Assembly: GCA_910577585.1 (NCBI GenBank)
Contig: CAJTNN010000003.1
Coordinates: forward strand, 46,764-110,763
Direction of reading: 5' to 3'
Length of the DNA stretch: 64,000 bases
Source: an uncultured Muribaculaceae bacterium
Lineage (GTDB): Bacteria; Bacteroidota; Bacteroidia; Bacteroidales; Muribaculaceae
The notes under the pieces were generated by a model. The model had not been told where the DNA came from and did not search any database. It worked only from the letters and a program-made list of their open reading frames with translations. Positions 35,408 to 45,018 of the stretch are shown piece by piece (position 1 is the first letter of the stretch; the number at the start of each line of letters is the position of its first letter). Position numbers and translations under genes: made by a program.

Positions 35408-35779
35408 TTATGCCTCGGCTGCAGCCTCGGCGGGTTTCTCACTTGCTTTGCTTGCTCTCAGATTGCGACGCTTCTCAGCATACTCCGCTGCATACTTGTC
35501 AAGACGGAACGTAAGGAAGCGGATCACACGCTCATCACGACGGAACGCTGTGTCAAGTTTCTTGACAATTGTGGGTTCAGCCTCGAATTCCACAAGGGCA
35601 TAGAAGCCGGTGGATTTCTTCTGAATGGGATAAGCGAGTTTCTTAAGACCCCATTCCTCGACATTGACAATCTTCGCGCCGTTCTCCTCGAGAACGCCGG
35701 TGAACTTGCCAACCGCTTCCTTCATCTGTTCATCAGACAAAACGGGAGTTAAAATGAAAACGGTTTCGTAACGATTCAT
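35408..35779 (-). CDS. rpsF: 30S ribosomal protein S6
   Basis: The 123-residue protein starts MNRYETVFILTPVLSDEQ and contains WGLKKLAYPIQKKSTGFY, both typical of S6. It ends in an Ala/Glu-rich tail (KPAEAAAEA). It is the first gene of the operon, behind a consensus promoter. Confidence 0.97.
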   Translation of the reverse strand: MNRYETVFILTPVLSDEQMKEAVGKFTGVLEENGAKIVNVEEWGLKKLAYPIQKKSTGFYALVEFEAEPTIVKKLDTAFRRDERVIRFLTFRLDKYAAEYAEKRRNLRASKASEKPAEAAAEA

Positions 35780-35834
35780 AGTTTGTTATAATTGTTATTT
35801 GCGTGATTTTACCCATCGATGGGCAAAACTTCCG

Positions 35835-35866
35835 CAAAGTTAACACTTTTATTCGATATAACCAAA
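35835..35866 (-). promoter_or_regulatory. Promoter of rpsF-rpsR-rplI
   Basis: On the minus strand TTTG (35863-35866), a 20-base spacer and TAACTTTG (35835-35842), the full Bacteroidota consensus; the leader is about 50 nt. Confidence 0.8.
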
Positions 35867-35908
35867 TTTTCGGCTGACTTCAATTTGAAATATGCGTAAC
35901 CAACGGCA

Positions 35909-35940
35909 GCGGCCCTCAGCACTTCTGCGCTGAGGACCGC
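35909..35940 (-). terminator. Hairpin after the acyl-CoA dehydrogenase operon
   Basis: A stem GCGGTCCTCAGC/GCTGAGGGCCGC with one G-T pair. It lies 40 bases beyond the dehydrogenase stop and before the rpsF promoter, but lacks a T-tract, so its role as terminator is uncertain. Confidence 0.5.
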
Positions 35941-35980
35941 CGATGTTATATCCCACAAGCTGTCGCCAGCCCTGCAAGGT

Positions 35981-37687
35981 TTATTCCTTGATGAGATAGT
36001 TCTCAATCTCTTCGGGGCGGAAGTTGCCGATGAAGTCGGCATGCTTGGCCACCTCGGCCTGGCCGTAGTTGACGTATACGTGCAGGCTCTTGCGGAAGCT
36101 TGCGTCGCGCTGGGTGTCTTCAAGCAGCAGATAGCCCATCACGATATGTCCGGCCATCTCCACGAGGCGGCGCGCCATGAAGTCCTGATAGTTGCTGTCC
36201 TTGACGCCCATCACGCTCTGCACTGCATTTGCATACTGCTGGGTCATGAATACGAGGGTATTCTTTACGCCCTCATCCTCGGGACATACGCTCTCTGCCT
36301 CCATCTCACGGATCTTATTGAGATAAGTGCCGGTGGTGACGTGGCGGATGGCTGCTACGACCTGGAGCTGGGTAGTGCCCTCATAGATGCTTGTGATGCG
36401 GGCATCACGATATACACGCTCGCAGGCGTAATCCTTCATGAAGCCTGAGCCACCGTGGATCTGAATGCAGTCGTAGGCATTCTGGTTGGCATACTCTGAA
36501 GTCATCCCCTTGGCAAGCGGGGTGAAGGCATCGGCCAGACGGCTGTAATATTTGGCCTCGGCTTTCTCCTCTTTGGTGAGCGGACGCTCTTTGGCAATAT
36601 CATCGTAGATCTTGTACATATCCACGAAGCGGGCGCAGGCATAGAGCAGCGCACGGCTTGCATCGAGTTTACCCTTCATCACCGAGATTATCTCAGCCAC
36701 TGCGGGGAATTCGATGATGGGCTTGCCAAACTGCTGACGCTCGCGAGCATAGCCCAGAGCTTCACGATAGGCGATCTCGCTCAGGCCGACACTCTGGGCA
36801 GCGATACCCAGACGCGCACCATTCATCAGAGCCATCACATATTTGATCAGACCCAGACGACGCGAACCCACGAGCTCGCAGGGTGCATCCTTATAGGTGA
36901 GCTCACATGTGGGGCTACCCTTGATACCCATCTTGTTCTCGATGCGGCGCACATTCACTCCGCCGTTGCGCTTGTCGTAGATAAACATCGACAGGCCGCG
37001 TCCGTCGTGCGAACCCTCCTCCGAGCGTGCGAGCACGAGATGTATGTCGGCATCACCGTTGGTGATGAAGCGCTTCACGCCGTTGAGCACCCATGAGCCA
37101 TCCTCTTTCTGAGTGGCTTTGAGCATCACACTCTGAAGGTCAGAGCCGGCGTCGGGCTCGGTGAGGTCCATCGACATTGTCTCACCTGCACATACACGCG
37201 GTATGTAACGCTCCTTCTGGTCGTCGTCGGCAAACTCATAGATTGTCTCTGCGCAATCCTGAAGTCCCCAGAGATTCTCAAATCCTGCATCCGCACGGCT
37301 CACGATATCGGCCGCCATGATGTAGGGGGTAATCGGGAAGTTGAGACCACCCAGCCGACGGGGCATTGCCATGCCCATCAGGCCGGCTTTGCGTGTGGCG
37401 TCGAGATTCTTCTGAGTCCCCTCTGCATAAATCACACGTGAGTTCTCTACCTTCGGACCATTATGATCCACATCCTCGGCATTCTCTGCCACGATATTGC
37501 CGCAGATATCACCTACGATTTCGAGCACACGGTCATAGTTGTCGATGGCATCCTCGTAGTTGCGCGGTGCGTAATCATATTTGTCGGCCTCGGCGAAGTC
37601 GCGTTCCTTCAGCGCCACAATCTTCTCCATCATCGGATGGGTCAGATAGAGCTTAAGGGCCGGATTGTCTGTATAGAAATTAGCCAT
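35981..37687 (-). CDS. Acyl-CoA dehydrogenase
   Basis: An FAD enzyme that oxidises acyl-CoA to enoyl-CoA and passes electrons to ETF. The 568-residue protein has the family's SMDLTEPDAGSDLQSV, GVKRFITNGDADIHLVLARSE, MGIKGSPTCELTY, ERQQFGKPI, QIHGGSGFMKDYACERVYRDARI and SIYEGTTQLQ. It is longer than the ~380-residue core owing to N- and C-terminal helical extensions common in Bacteroidota members. It ends the etfB-etfA-acd operon (15-base gap to etfA). Substrate chain length cannot be told. Confidence 0.93.
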   Translation of the reverse strand: MANFYTDNPALKLYLTHPMMEKIVALKERDFAEADKYDYAPRNYEDAIDNYDRVLEIVGDICGNIVAENAEDVDHNGPKVENSRVIYAEGTQKNLDATRKAGLMGMAMPRRLGGLNFPITPYIMAADIVSRADAGFENLWGLQDCAETIYEFADDDQKERYIPRVCAGETMSMDLTEPDAGSDLQSVMLKATQKEDGSWVLNGVKRFITNGDADIHLVLARSEEGSHDGRGLSMFIYDKRNGGVNVRRIENKMGIKGSPTCELTYKDAPCELVGSRRLGLIKYVMALMNGARLGIAAQSVGLSEIAYREALGYARERQQFGKPIIEFPAVAEIISVMKGKLDASRALLYACARFVDMYKIYDDIAKERPLTKEEKAEAKYYSRLADAFTPLAKGMTSEYANQNAYDCIQIHGGSGFMKDYACERVYRDARITSIYEGTTQLQVVAAIRHVTTGTYLNKIREMEAESVCPEDEGVKNTLVFMTQQYANAVQSVMGVKDSNYQDFMARRLVEMAGHIVMGYLLLEDTQRDASFRKSLHVYVNYGQAEVAKHADFIGNFRPEEIENYLIKE

Positions 37688-37701
37688 TGTGTCTGTCTAT
37701 G

Positions 37702-38730
37702 CTACTTGGAGTTCTTTTTGTAATATTTGATCAGTTTGGGCACCACATCCTCCATCTTGCCTGTGATGACGATGTCGGCGATAGTGTTGATCGGTGCGTC
37801 GGGGTCATTGTTGATTGAGATAATCAGCGATGAGTCCTGCATGCCGGCGATGTGCTGGATCTGGCCCGATATGCCGCAGGCGATGTAGAGCTTCGGACGC
37901 ACTGTCACACCGGTCTGGCCAATCTGACGGTCGTGGTCAATCCAGCCGGCATCGACTGCCGCACGGCTCGCGCCGAGTTCGCCGCCGAGGGTGTCGGCAA
38001 GTTTCTGCAGCAGCTCGAAGTTCTCTTTGCTGCCTACGCCGTAGCCGCCGGCCACGATGATGGGGCTACCCTTGAGGTTGACCTTTGATTTCTCTACGTG
38101 ACGGTCAAGTATCTCTACCACATAATCTGTGGGGTCTGTGTATTTCGATGCATCCAGGTCTACCACCTTGCCCACATAGTTGCTGTCGCGCACCTCTTTC
38201 TTCATCACGCCCTCGCGCACTGTGGCCATCTGCGGACGACAGTCGGGGTTGACGATTGTGGCCACGATATTGCCACCGAAGGCCGGACGGATCTGATAGA
38301 GCAGGTCTTTGTAGTCTTTGCCTGCCTTGGCATCAGTATAGTCACCAATCTCAAGCGAGGTGCAGTCGGCTGTCAGACCGCTGTGCAGGGCTGAGCTGAC
38401 ACGCGGACCCAGGTCGCGGCCGATAGAGGTGGCACCCATGAAGGCGATTCTGGGTTCGATCTCCTTGAATAGATTGATGAGGATTGATGAGTGAGGAAGC
38501 GAGGTATAGGGATAGAGACGCTTGTCCTCTACTTTATATACAGTGTCCACACCGTAGGGGAACACCTGCTTCTCGATATCCTTCAGGTTGTCACCGGCCA
38601 CCACTGCCTCCAACTTGATGCCGAGGCGATCAGCCAGCTGACGCCCCTTGGTGAGGAGCTCAAGGCTCACATCGGCCACTTTGCCGTCTTCGTATTCGCA
38701 GTATACGATAAGATTATTCTTGTCTGCCAT
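37702..38730 (-). CDS. etfA: Electron transfer flavoprotein alpha subunit
   Basis: Binds FAD in its C-terminal domain: IIVAGGYGVGSKENFELLQKLADTLGGELGASRAAVDAGW, QIGQTGVTVRPKLYIACGISGQIQH, and SINNDPDAPI are present as separate conserved segments. Length 342 residues. It pairs with EtfB, 39 bases upstream, and hands electrons from the acyl-CoA dehydrogenase to a quinone reductase or another acceptor. Confidence 0.95.
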   Translation of the reverse strand: MADKNNLIVYCEYEDGKVADVSLELLTKGRQLADRLGIKLEAVVAGDNLKDIEKQVFPYGVDTVYKVEDKRLYPYTSLPHSSILINLFKEIEPRIAFMGATSIGRDLGPRVSSALHSGLTADCTSLEIGDYTDAKAGKDYKDLLYQIRPAFGGNIVATIVNPDCRPQMATVREGVMKKEVRDSNYVGKVVDLDASKYTDPTDYVVEILDRHVEKSKVNLKGSPIIVAGGYGVGSKENFELLQKLADTLGGELGASRAAVDAGWIDHDRQIGQTGVTVRPKLYIACGISGQIQHIAGMQDSSLIISINNDPDAPINTIADIVITGKMEDVVPKLIKYYKKNSK

Positions 38731-38769
38731 TTCTTTCTGTAATGTTTTGAAAATTACACCGGGGCGTGA

Positions 38770-39639
38770 TTAACCGATGGTGTGGTTGGCGATCAACTCT
38801 ACAATCAGATCCTCAAGGGCCTCATCTGTACTCTCTATCTTGCGGGCCTCCTTGGCAGTGAAGATCACATTCTGGATGCTCTTCACCTTTGTGGGCGAAC
38901 CGGCAAGACCACACTGTGCGAGGTCAGCCTCTACGGTCTGTGTGTTCCACTCTCCAATCTGGAGATAGGGGCGAGCCTCTACGAAGGCTTTCTTCTCTTC
39001 ATCGGCAGCCACCTCGCTGGGCACTGCGGCACGCTTGTATTTCATCACTGCCTTGGCATTGCGCGGACGGCATTCGTCGGCCGAGCCGTTGACTGTCACC
39101 ACCAGCGGATAAGGTGCGCTCACAGTCTCGACGCCCGACTCGATGCGGCGCTTAACTGTCACCTTGCCATTCTCGGCGCTGATGATATCCTCTGCATATG
39201 TCACCTGCGGCAGACCCAGTTTTTCGGCGATCTGCGGACCCACCTGGGCGGTGTCGCCGTCGATAGCCTGACGGCCACCGATGATGAGATCGTAGTTGCC
39301 GATTTTTCTTACGGCTGCGCTCAGCGCATAGCTGGTGGCCAAAGTGTCAGAGCCGGCGAAAGCACGGTCTGAAAGCACCACGCCGTTGTCGGCACCGCGA
39401 TAAAGACCCTCACGGATTATCTCGGCAGCGCGGGCCGGTCCCATGGTGAGAAGGGTCACCTTTGTACCGGGATACATATCTTTCAGCTTCAATGCCTGTT
39501 CGAGGGCATTGAGGTCCTCGGGGTTGAAGATTGCCGGAAGAGCGGCACGATTCACGGTGCCATCCTCTTTCATCGCATCTTTACCGACGTTGCGCGTATC
39601 GGGCACTTGCTTTGCCAATACAATGATATTCAAACTCAT
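38770..39639 (-). CDS. etfB: Electron transfer flavoprotein beta subunit
   Basis: The 289-residue AMP-binding partner of EtfA. MSLNIIVLAKQVPDTRNVG starts the protein, with ALKLKDMYPGTKVTLLTMGP, LIIGGRQAIDGDTAQVGP and VTVNGSADECRPRNAKAVMKYKRA typical of EtfB. It is the first gene of the operon and has a ~160-nt leader of strongly structured sequence. Confidence 0.95.
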   Translation of the reverse strand: MSLNIIVLAKQVPDTRNVGKDAMKEDGTVNRAALPAIFNPEDLNALEQALKLKDMYPGTKVTLLTMGPARAAEIIREGLYRGADNGVVLSDRAFAGSDTLATSYALSAAVRKIGNYDLIIGGRQAIDGDTAQVGPQIAEKLGLPQVTYAEDIISAENGKVTVKRRIESGVETVSAPYPLVVTVNGSADECRPRNAKAVMKYKRAAVPSEVAADEEKKAFVEARPYLQIGEWNTQTVEADLAQCGLAGSPTKVKSIQNVIFTAKEARKIESTDEALEDLIVELIANHTIG

Positions 39640-39804
39640 GTCGATATGTGTTGTTATTGTTTATTTGTCTTTCTGTTGGTTATCATTGGCTGATGACGCC
39701 TTACCTTGACCGCCGTCACGGTTCGGCTTCGCTTCGGCAAGTGCCTTAGCTTGGCGCGGCTCACTATCGCGGCAGCGGTAATGGCGCAGTTAGCCAATAC
39801 GGTG

Positions 39805-39812
39805 CAAATTTA
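39805..39812 (-). promoter_or_regulatory. -7 box of the etfB-etfA-acd operon
   Basis: TAAATTTG on the minus strand, about 165 bases before etfB, without a clear -33 TTTG. The leader between it and etfB is GC-rich (39700-39785) and can form long imperfect stems such as ACCGCCG with CGGCAGCGGT. Confidence 0.5.
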
Positions 39813-39896
39813 CTAAAAAATCGCGATATACTTCTAATCATGGCTCAATTTATTTGCTCCTGAGGGCGGATTCGCCGCCATCAGTCACGGCCACAG

Positions 39897-41468
39897 TCAC
39901 TCTTTTTCGGTGTTGAGTCGCTTGTAGAGTTCTGATAGGAGCATAGTAATCTGGGCGCGCTGACGCTCCACACTCTCTTCGAGTGAGGCTATCTCGCCGC
40001 TGAGGGCGCGGCTCGACTGACGGGCGTAGTCGCGCCGCATGGCTGCCAATTGCTCCACATCGCTGTCATATTTACGGCTGGCGGCTACGTATTGGTTCAC
40101 TATCTCTTTGTCGCGGGCTGTGGCCACATCATCGGCCGAATAGATATACCGACCCTTGCCGAGGGGTATCACGCAGTCGTGGCGCCGGGGCTTCTGGCCG
40201 GGTTCGATTTTGCGTATCTCGGCGGCAAGCGCGCTGTACTTGCGTGCGAGGGCTGCCGGGTCGGGCTGAGGCTCTGAGGAGGAAGTGGATGAAGCGGCTG
40301 ATCCTTCGGCGTCGTCATCATCTTCGTCGTCGTCATTGTCAACGTCGTCATCTGCAGCAATGGATGCGGGCACCCATGTCACCCGTATGTCGTCGAGACG
40401 GGCGCGCATACGCTTCTCGTCGTCATCGGCGCGAAGATTCACGCGCTCATCGGGCAATACATATACGTATAACGTGATCATGTCGTCGGGCAGATAATGG
40501 CGGTCGGTGGCCCACCACCCCACTCCATTCTCTTCGTCGATGGCCATCACATATTCGTCGGCTGCTGAGTTGAAGGGTATGCCGGCATTTACGGGCTGAA
40601 GGTATTCGCCGGTCTGGGGGTCGCGCGTGGCGAGGAAGATGTCGTAGCCGCCGACTGAGTTGTCGCCGTTGGCCACATAATATAGTGTGGTGCCGTCGGC
40701 CGAGAGGAAGGGATTCATCGCGTCACCCTCCTGACCGAGAAAGTCAGGGGCCGGATGCGGATCGGAGAGTGTGCCGTCCATCAGCACGGTAGCTTCCGAG
40801 AGTCCGAGCATACCGGTCGAGTCGTTCATCTCGCTCCACATCATGAGGTCGCCTGATTCGCTGATATAGGCGGAGCCTGCATATTCGCGTCCGTCGGGTA
40901 GCGGAAGTTCGGTGGCGCCCACTACGCGTCCGGCCGAGAGGGGAAGGCGCAGATGCTTGAAGAAGTCTCTGCGTTTCACCTTGACTGCATCTATCACCAC
41001 GATATCCTGCATGCGCTCAAACTGGCGCTCACCTTCGGCGGCGTCGGCCTGGTCGAAGGCGAGGTCGGGGTCGAGTGCGCGTTTGGCTTTGCGCTGGGCT
41101 GTGGTGTATTCGCCAAAGAGTCGCTGGGCTGTGGGGAAGTCATAATCGAGCATGGCGAGCCTGCCGAGATAAAGACTCGCGTCGGCCACTCCGCGCGTCT
41201 TGGCCTCCTGAAATGCCAGGCCCGATTCGCGACGCTTGCCGGGGGCGTTGTAGAGCGCCTCGCCGAGCGCCTGGTAGAGGCTGCCGAGCTGGCGCGCGTT
41301 GGCTTCATCGGCTATCGCCTCTTCTGCCATCTTGATGGCGGCGGCGTAGTCGCCTTCATCTATCAGAAGGCGTATCTCGTCGGCCATGTCGGCATCAGCC
41401 TTAAAAGCAGTCAGAGCCACCGCCATCAAGGCGATCGCTCCGACCATTCTTTCTTTATTTATTCTCAT
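39897..41468 (-). CDS. Secreted TPR and PD40 (WD40-like) repeat protein
   Basis: A 523-residue exported protein (signal MRINKERMVGAIALMAVALTAFKADA). Residues 27-150 are helical TPR-like repeats (LLIDEGDYAAAIKMAEEAI, LYQALGEALYN, DFPTAQRLFGEYT). Residues 185-345 carry PD40-type blades (MNPFLSADGTTLYYVANGDNSVGGYDIFLA). A very acidic stretch, about 375-395 (DDDVDNDDDEDDDDAEGSAA), leads to a C-terminal coiled coil (VEQLAAMRRDYARQ...LEESVERQRAQITMLLSELYKRL). Function unknown; this layout resembles envelope scaffold proteins that lack the usual OmpA domain. It lies alone between nhaA and the etf operon. Confidence 0.75.
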   Translation of the reverse strand: MRINKERMVGAIALMAVALTAFKADADMADEIRLLIDEGDYAAAIKMAEEAIADEANARQLGSLYQALGEALYNAPGKRRESGLAFQEAKTRGVADASLYLGRLAMLDYDFPTAQRLFGEYTTAQRKAKRALDPDLAFDQADAAEGERQFERMQDIVVIDAVKVKRRDFFKHLRLPLSAGRVVGATELPLPDGREYAGSAYISESGDLMMWSEMNDSTGMLGLSEATVLMDGTLSDPHPAPDFLGQEGDAMNPFLSADGTTLYYVANGDNSVGGYDIFLATRDPQTGEYLQPVNAGIPFNSAADEYVMAIDEENGVGWWATDRHYLPDDMITLYVYVLPDERVNLRADDDEKRMRARLDDIRVTWVPASIAADDDVDNDDDEDDDDAEGSAASSTSSSEPQPDPAALARKYSALAAEIRKIEPGQKPRRHDCVIPLGKGRYIYSADDVATARDKEIVNQYVAASRKYDSDVEQLAAMRRDYARQSSRALSGEIASLEESVERQRAQITMLLSELYKRLNTEKE

Positions 41469-41551
41469 AAGTGTTTTGCTATATTCTTGCCATGTGGAGA
41501 GAGAGGGAGGGAGTTATATCAGTGGGTCAGGTCAGTCACACTGCGGCTGAA

Positions 41552-42901
41552 TCATTCACCATGATCCTGCGCCTCTTTGGGCAGTGTGAGCTTGAGCATG
41601 AAGTAGCCCAGTATGCCTGCAATGATAGAGCCGAGCAGAATGCCGAGCTTTGAGTCATTGAGCAGCTTCGAACCCTCGGGGAAACTCAGCGTGGCGATGA
41701 AGATCGACACCGTGAAACCGATGCCGCCAAGCATTGCCACAGCTGCCATACGGGGCCATGTGCCACCTTCGGGCATCGGCACAACCTTCATCTTGATGAA
41801 GAGCCAGGAGAAACTGAATATACCGAGGAATTTGCCGAGCACAAGGCCACAGATGATGGCCAGGCTGACACCGGCGTATGCATCGGCCAGTGTCATGCCG
41901 TCAAACCATATGCCGGCATTGGCAAATGCGAAGAGGGGCAAAATCAGGTAGTTGACGAGCGGATGAAGTGAGTCTTCAAGATCCTGCAGGGGTGAGATAA
42001 CCTTGTCGGATGCTGATTCGATGCGCTTGAGCCAGTCCATCTGCTGATGTCCGAGGATGCTGCGGCGCTCGAGGTGCACTTCATCGTCGCTGGCGAAGTG
42101 GGCCACATTCTCGCGGATGGCATTGATGAATTTGGCGGGGGGATTCACCGGCACGGCAGGCACGCAGAATGCCACGAGCACTCCGGCGATGGTGGGATGT
42201 ATGCCGGCGTTGAGGAAGAGGAACCACACTGCCAGTCCGAAGATGATGTAGAACATCTTCGACTGTATCTTCATCATGGCACCTCCGATGGCGAGGAATG
42301 CCAGTATCGCGGCAGCTGCGATAAGCATCCAGTAGTTGATCTGCGAGGTGTAGAATACCGCTATCACGAGTATACCACCTATGTCGTCGACCACGGCGAG
42401 TGTTGTGAGGAATATCTTCAGGCCGATTGGTACTCTCTTGCCGAGCATCGAAAGCACGCCGAGTGAGAAGGCGATGTCAGTGGCCATCGGGATAGCCATG
42501 CCGCCGGCATAGTCTGTGCCCTGGGCCAGGAGGTAGTAGATCACGACCGGCACAATCATGCCGCCACATGCACCGATAATCGGGAGCAATGCCTTGCGGA
42601 ATGAGCTCAACTCGCCCACCAGCACCTCGCGCTTGATCTCGAGGCCGACACTGAAGAAGAAGACCGCCATGAGGGCATCGTTGATAAAGGCGGCCAGCGT
42701 CATGGGATGCCCCATGTGGGAGAAGAGGTTGAACGACCCTATCTGCAGACGCACTTCATTCGTCCAGAGCCAGGTGTAGAACTCGTGGGTGGCGGGCAGA
42801 TTCACCGCCAGAAGCGCAAGCACCGTGGCCACCATCAGCATATTGCCGCCGCTGGCCAGATTCTTCAGCGTCTTGCGCATCGTATACATCACTTCTGACA
42901 T
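41552..42901 (-). CDS. nhaA: Na+/H+ antiporter NhaA
   Basis: A sodium/proton antiporter with 12 membrane helices. The 449-residue protein has FFFSVGLEIKREVLVGEL, GGMAIPMATDIAFSLGVLSMLG (discontinuous helix), and LAVVDDIGGILVIAVFYT with the twin aspartates of the ion site. A hydrophilic loop around 270-300 (DDEVHLERRSILGHQQMDWL) and the C-terminal helices follow. It starts 46 bases after lepA ends. Confidence 0.95.
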   Translation of the reverse strand: MSEVMYTMRKTLKNLASGGNMLMVATVLALLAVNLPATHEFYTWLWTNEVRLQIGSFNLFSHMGHPMTLAAFINDALMAVFFFSVGLEIKREVLVGELSSFRKALLPIIGACGGMIVPVVIYYLLAQGTDYAGGMAIPMATDIAFSLGVLSMLGKRVPIGLKIFLTTLAVVDDIGGILVIAVFYTSQINYWMLIAAAAILAFLAIGGAMMKIQSKMFYIIFGLAVWFLFLNAGIHPTIAGVLVAFCVPAVPVNPPAKFINAIRENVAHFASDDEVHLERRSILGHQQMDWLKRIESASDKVISPLQDLEDSLHPLVNYLILPLFAFANAGIWFDGMTLADAYAGVSLAIICGLVLGKFLGIFSFSWLFIKMKVVPMPEGGTWPRMAAVAMLGGIGFTVSIFIATLSFPEGSKLLNDSKLGILLGSIIAGILGYFMLKLTLPKEAQDHGE

Positions 42902-42947
42902 ATCTGTATCTTTTTAATGATTTATATTCTTGGATGAGGCTCTGGCA

Positions 42948-44738
42948 TCAGTCGAGTTTGAGCACGGCGAGGAATGCCTTCTGGGGCACCTCGACGCTTC
43001 CGATCTGCTTCATGCGCTTTTTGCCGGCTTTCTGTTTCTCAAGGAGCTTGCGCTTACGCGAGATGTCGCCGCCGTAGCATTTGGCGGTCACATCTTTGCG
43101 CACGGCTTTGATGGTCTCGCGGGCAATAATCTTGGCGCCGATTGCAGCCTGGATGGCTATGTCAAATTGCTGGCGGGGAATGAGCTCCTTGAGTTTCTCA
43201 CACATACGGCGCCCGAATCGCACGGCATTGTCGGCATGGGTGAGGGTCGACAGGGCATCGACACTCTCGCCATTGAGCAGTATGTCGAGCTTCACGAGGC
43301 GCGATTCGCGAAAGCCATTGAGGTGATAGTCAAACGATGCGTAGCCTTTGGAGATAGATTTGAGCTTGTCGTAGAAGTCTATCACTATCTCGCCGAGGGG
43401 AAGGTCGAAGGTAATCTCCATGCGGTTGCCTGAGATGTATTCCTGCTTCACGAGTTCGCCACGCTTGCCGAGACACAGGGTCATGATCGGGCCGATGTAG
43501 TCTGACTGAGTGATGATGGTCGAGCGGATGTAGGGCTCTTCGATATGGTCAATCAGTGTGAGTTCGGGGAGTCCGGAGGGGTTGTGAACCTCAATCGGGG
43601 GATTCCCTTTCTTGTCATACACAAGATAGCTTACGTTGGGGACTGTGGTGATTACCTCCATGCCGAATTCGCGGCTCAGACGCTCCTGCACAATCTCCAT
43701 GTGCAGCAGGCCGAGGAATCCGCATCGGAAACCGAATCCGAGGGCTGCCGACGATTCAGGCTGGAAGGTGAGCGAGGCATCGTTGAGCTGGAGTTTCTCG
43801 AGCGATGCGCGAAGATTCTCGAAGTCTTCGGCGTCGATAGGATATACGCCGGCAAACACCATCGGCTTGACCTCTTCGAAGCCTTCGATGGCTTCGGTGC
43901 AGGGACGCGCCACATGTGTGATTGTGTCGCCTACTTTGACCTCGCGCGAGGTCTTGATGCCTGATATGATGTAGCCTACATTTCCGGCCGAGATCTCTTT
44001 CTTGGGCATCATGTCGAGCTTGAGCACTCCAATCTCATCGGCGTGGTATTCCTTCCCTGTGGCCACAAACTTCACAAAGTCGTCGGTCTTCATCGTGCCG
44101 TTGAGCACCTTGAAGTAGGCTATGATTCCACGGAAGGGATTGAAGACTGAGTCGAAAATCAATGCCTGCAGCGGCGCTTCGGGGTCACCTTTGGGGGCGG
44201 GCACACGCTCTACGATTGCGCGCAGTATCTCGTCGACACCCATGCCGGTCTTGCCTGAGGCGCGGATAATATCGCTGCGGTCGCATCCGAGAAGGTCTAC
44301 AATCTGGTCCTCTACTTCATCCGGATTGGCTGAGTCGAGGTCGCATTTGTTGATCACGGGTATTATCTCGAGGTCGTTGTCGATGGCCATATAGAGATTT
44401 GAGATGGTCTGGGCCTGAATACCCTGCGAGGCATCGACAATGAGCAGGGCGCCTTCACAGGCGGCAATCGACCGCGACACTTCATATGAGAAGTCGACGT
44501 GTCCGGGGGTGTCAATCAGATTGAGCACATAGGGCTCGCCATCCTGTTTGTAGTCCATCTGGATGGCGTGTGATTTGATTGTTATGCCTCGCTCGCGCTC
44601 CAGATCCATGTCGTCGAGCACCTGAGCCTCCATATCCTTGGCAGCCACAGTGTTGGTGCGCTCGAGAAGTCGGTCGGCAAGTGTCGACTTGCCGTGGTCA
44701 ATATGCGCGATGATACAGAAATTACGTATATTCTTCAT
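42948..44738 (-). CDS. lepA: Elongation factor 4 (LepA)
   Basis: A ribosomal GTPase. The 596-residue protein begins [25 protein letters not shown] (in part) with the P-loop AHIDHGKS, then DTPGHVDF and [10 protein letters not shown]. The C-terminal unique domain with [36 protein letters not shown]-like sequence is complete. It has a promoter 105 bases upstream. Confidence 0.97.
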   Translation of the reverse strand: [596 protein letters not shown]

Positions 44739-44840
44739 TATTGGATATCAATGATTGCGGGGTGGCAGTCGCTGCCATTACCTGTGAGCTTGTCGGCCAC
44801 AACTCAATATTGCCCGACGCACTCCTCCCCTTTTAAACCG

Positions 44841-44871
44841 CAAAAATACAAAAAAAAGAGCATTTCCACAA
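44841..44871 (-). promoter_or_regulatory. Promoter of lepA
   Basis: On the minus strand TTG (44869-44871), a 20-base spacer and TATTTTTG (44841-44848), close to the Bacteroidota consensus. Confidence 0.6.
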
Positions 44872-44914
44872 TTATTGACCCATTATTCACCCTCAGATGC
44901 GATACTGTAGGCCT

Positions 44915-44949
44915 AAAAAAACTTCCCGCCGGATTTCTCCGACGGGAAG
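44915..44949 (-). terminator. Terminator of the smaller modular secreted protein gene
   Basis: A stem CTTCCCGtCGG/CCGgCGGGAAG (44922-44949) followed on the minus strand by TTTTTTT (44915-44921). It closes the gene at 45019-46206. Confidence 0.88.
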
Positions 44950-45018
44950 CCTCGTCATATTTTTGCTGCGATGTCTGAGGTCAGCCGGCCTCGGCATCAG
45001 CGGCGATTCTTGTATTTT

